Assembly: GCA_028289305.1 (NCBI GenBank)
Contig: JANQQO010000064.1
Location: 1-6,735 of the forward strand
Origin: Rickettsiales bacterium
GTDB lineage: Bacteria; Pseudomonadota; Alphaproteobacteria; Rickettsiales; JANQQO01
Length of the DNA stretch: 6,735 nucleotides
Direction: 5' to 3'
Shown piece after piece: positions 5,466 to 6,735 of this stretch. The translations under genes were made by a program, and so were the position numbers. Numbering within the stretch: the stretch's first letter is position 1; each line of letters begins with the position of its first letter. The notes beneath the pieces are model-generated. The model saw only the letters and a list, made by a program, of their open reading frames with translations, was not told the DNA's origin and made no database searches.

Positions 5466-5483
5466 TAACGGCAGAAACCGTTA
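5466..5483 (-). terminator. Candidate terminator of map
   Basis: TAACGG (5466-5471) and CCGTTA (5478-5483) form a 6-bp stem with a 6-nt loop, 13 bases past the map stop. On the minus strand it is followed by ACCTTTTCTTAAGCTTTTT. The stem is short and the T run interrupted, so termination may be partial and map could read through into the paralogs. Confidence 0.5.
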
Positions 5484-5495
5484 TTATTCAGCATC

Positions 5496-6293
5496 TTATT
5501 CATAGGGCGGGCAGTGTCGCCCGGTGGGTGATTGGGTGAAAATCTCATACCCTGTCGCCGTCACGCCCAAACTATGTTCAAACTGCGCCGAGAGCGAGCG
5601 ATCCCGCGTCGTCACCGTCCAGCCATCCACCTGGTTCAGCCGCGTCTCGGGCTTGCCAACATTCACCATCGGCTCCACGGTGAAAAACATCCCCTCTTCA
5701 ATCACCATGCCTTCCCCCGGCCGGCCATAATGCAGCACATTTGGCGGCGCATGAAACACGCGCCCCAGCCCATGCCCGCAATAATCGCGCACCATCGAAT
5801 AGTGATGGCTTTCCGCATAGCTTTGAATCGCGTGCCCAATATCACCCAGCGTCGCCCCGGGCTTAATCTGCTCAATCCCGCGCATCATCGCATCATAGGT
5901 CACCTGGGTCAGGCGTTTGGCCTTCACCGGCACTTTATCTCCCACCCAAAACATACGGCTAGTATCGCCATGCCACCCATCAACAATCACCGTCACATCG
6001 ATATTCACAATATCACCATTGCGCAGCCGCTTCTCATCAGGAATGCCGTGACACACTACATGATTCACCGAAGTACAAATCGATTTAGGAAATCCTTTAT
6101 ACCCCAAAGGCGCCGGCACCGCGCCGCGTGCGGTAATCATCTCATGACACAGCGTATTCAGCGCATCGGTCGTCACCCCTGGCACCACATGCTCCGCGAC
6201 CATATCCAGCACCTCGGCCGCCAGGCGACCAGCCGCACGCATGCCATCATAATCCGCAGCTTCATGAATTGTTATGGTGTTTGGCGTCAGCAT
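5496..6293 (-). CDS. map: Type I methionine aminopeptidase
   Basis: A 265-residue cytosolic metalloenzyme that removes the initiator methionine from new proteins. It has the pita-bread fold and no N-terminal extension, as in bacterial type I enzymes. All five expected metal ligands are present: D99 (NIDVT), D110 (GDTSRMF), H174 (CGHGLGR), E207 (FFTVEPM) and E239 (AQFEHSLGVT). The substrate-binding histidines H82 (VCHGIPD) and H181 (FHAPPNV) are also present. The start is set by family length and the N-terminal TITIHEAADYDGMRAAGRLA; the Shine-Dalgarno match upstream is poor (AGG). It is divergent from the CinA-like gene. Downstream on the same strand come the two paralogs and then radC. Confidence 0.97.
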   Translation of the reverse strand: MLTPNTITIHEAADYDGMRAAGRLAAEVLDMVAEHVVPGVTTDALNTLCHEMITARGAVPAPLGYKGFPKSICTSVNHVVCHGIPDEKRLRNGDIVNIDVTVIVDGWHGDTSRMFWVGDKVPVKAKRLTQVTYDAMMRGIEQIKPGATLGDIGHAIQSYAESHHYSMVRDYCGHGLGRVFHAPPNVLHYGRPGEGMVIEEGMFFTVEPMVNVGKPETRLNQVDGWTVTTRDRSLSAQFEHSLGVTATGYEIFTQSPTGRHCPPYE

Positions 6294-6340
6294 GGGCTAG
6301 AACCTAGTAGATAATCCCAATGCGAGCAACGGTAATATTG

Positions 6341-6355
6341 ACTATATAAGCGCTT
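6341..6355. promoter_or_regulatory. AT-rich divergent promoter core between map and the CinA-like gene
   Basis: ACTATATAAG (6341-6350) offers a -10-like box on both strands: TATATA (6343-6348) on plus and TATAGT (6346-6341) on minus. The palindrome AAGCGCTT (6348-6355) follows directly. Plus-strand initiation would fall at about 6354-6356, only a few bases before the ATG at 6359. The -35 regions are weak on both sides. Confidence 0.35.
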
Positions 6356-6358
6356 TTC

Positions 6359-6735
6359 ATGACCAAGAACACCCAACCCATCACCGCAGCGTTACTCATC
6401 ATCGGCAATGAAATCCTCTCCGGCCGCACCCAGGATAAAAACGCCGCCTATCTCGGCAAAAAACTGGTCGAACACGGTATTCGCTTAAGCGAAATACGCG
6501 TCGTGCCCGATCAGGAGGAAGAAATCATCGCCGCCGCCCAGGCGCTAAGCGCCCGCTATACCCATCTCTTCACCACTGGCGGCATCGGCCCCACCCATGA
6601 TGACATCACCGCTGAATCGATCGCCAAAGCCTGCGACACCATGCTCGAATGCAATGCAGAAGCCCTCGCCCGCCTAGAAGCGCATTACGCTGATTCCGAC
6701 CAAGAATTCAACGACGCGCGCAAGAAAATGGCGTA
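6359..6735 (+). CDS. CinA-like / MoaB-fold molybdopterin-binding domain protein, N-terminal part
   Basis: An open frame of 125 codons runs off the right edge. The N-terminus ALLIIGNEILSGRTQDKN (11-28) and the loop TTGGIGPTHDDIT (72-84) are signature segments of the MoCF/CinA N-terminal domain. This fold binds molybdopterin in MogA/MoeA and has ADP-ribose or nucleotide pyrophosphatase activity in some CinA proteins. In alphaproteobacteria, short forms with only this domain and full CinA forms with a second amidase domain both occur; the cut prevents telling which this is. The ATG at 6359 fits the family N-terminus, and no earlier in-frame start is supported. The sequence just upstream (GCGCTTTTC) contains no Shine-Dalgarno match, and a -10-like box ends ten bases before the ATG, so a leaderless or nearly leaderless transcript is possible. 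Confidence 0.9.
   Translation, partial: MTKNTQPITAALLIIGNEILSGRTQDKNAAYLGKKLVEHGIRLSEIRVVPDQEEEIIAAAQALSARYTHLFTTGGIGPTHDDITAESIAKACDTMLECNAEALARLEAHYADSDQEFNDARKKMA

Noticed and set aside
5532..6314. 260-codon plus-strand open frame opposite map
   Set aside because: It is fully antisense to a clear methionine aminopeptidase. Its His/Pro/Arg-rich product has no family pattern and its start has no ribosome site.

Overview
The window looks like chromosomal DNA of an alphaproteobacterium. This rests on the protein families (an M48 peptidase tail followed by a CGYC-type DsbA thioredoxin, RadC, type I methionine aminopeptidase and a CinA-like molybdopterin-binding protein) and on neighbour pairs I recall as common in that class. 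The genus cannot be named from the sequence alone. No rRNA, tRNA, CRISPR array, transposase or integrase was seen.

Left part (1-2592): the C-terminal end of an M48-type metallopeptidase (2-226, +) and a membrane-anchored periplasmic DsbA-family protein (1831-2592, +) are separated by about 1.6 kb. That space holds one unrecognised acidic gene on the opposite strand (465-1304, -). It encodes a protein built from a duplicated domain, with a short VSVFDxEP motif after each copy. The gene has its own rho-independent terminator (419-440) and a candidate promoter near 1440. On each side lies a palindromic repeat element, and outside each element a tract of 7-bp tandem repeats, giving an almost mirror-symmetric arrangement.

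Middle part (2593-5399): the gap between the convergent dsbA-like gene and radC is filled by ten consecutive 7-bp units. radC (2666-3388, -) is followed, moving right and upstream in transcription, by two tandem paralogous genes of unknown function (3527-4456 and 4485-5399, both -). Their proteins look like three repeated helix-plus-hairpin modules, two of which carry helix-turn-helix-like segments. Their first 28 codons are nearly identical in DNA, although the rest of the genes has diverged.

Right part (5400-6735): map (5496-6293, -) has a candidate terminator at 5466-5483. It is divergent from a CinA-like gene (6359 to the window end, +) that appears to lack a Shine-Dalgarno site. map, the two paralogs and radC run in the same direction, so the paralogs look inserted into a map-radC neighbourhood.

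The housekeeping genes do ordinary jobs: protein maturation, envelope protein folding and turnover, and a RadC-family protein. The unusual content is the three orphan genes placed between otherwise familiar neighbours and the 7-bp repeat tracts that occupy three of the intergenic spaces.
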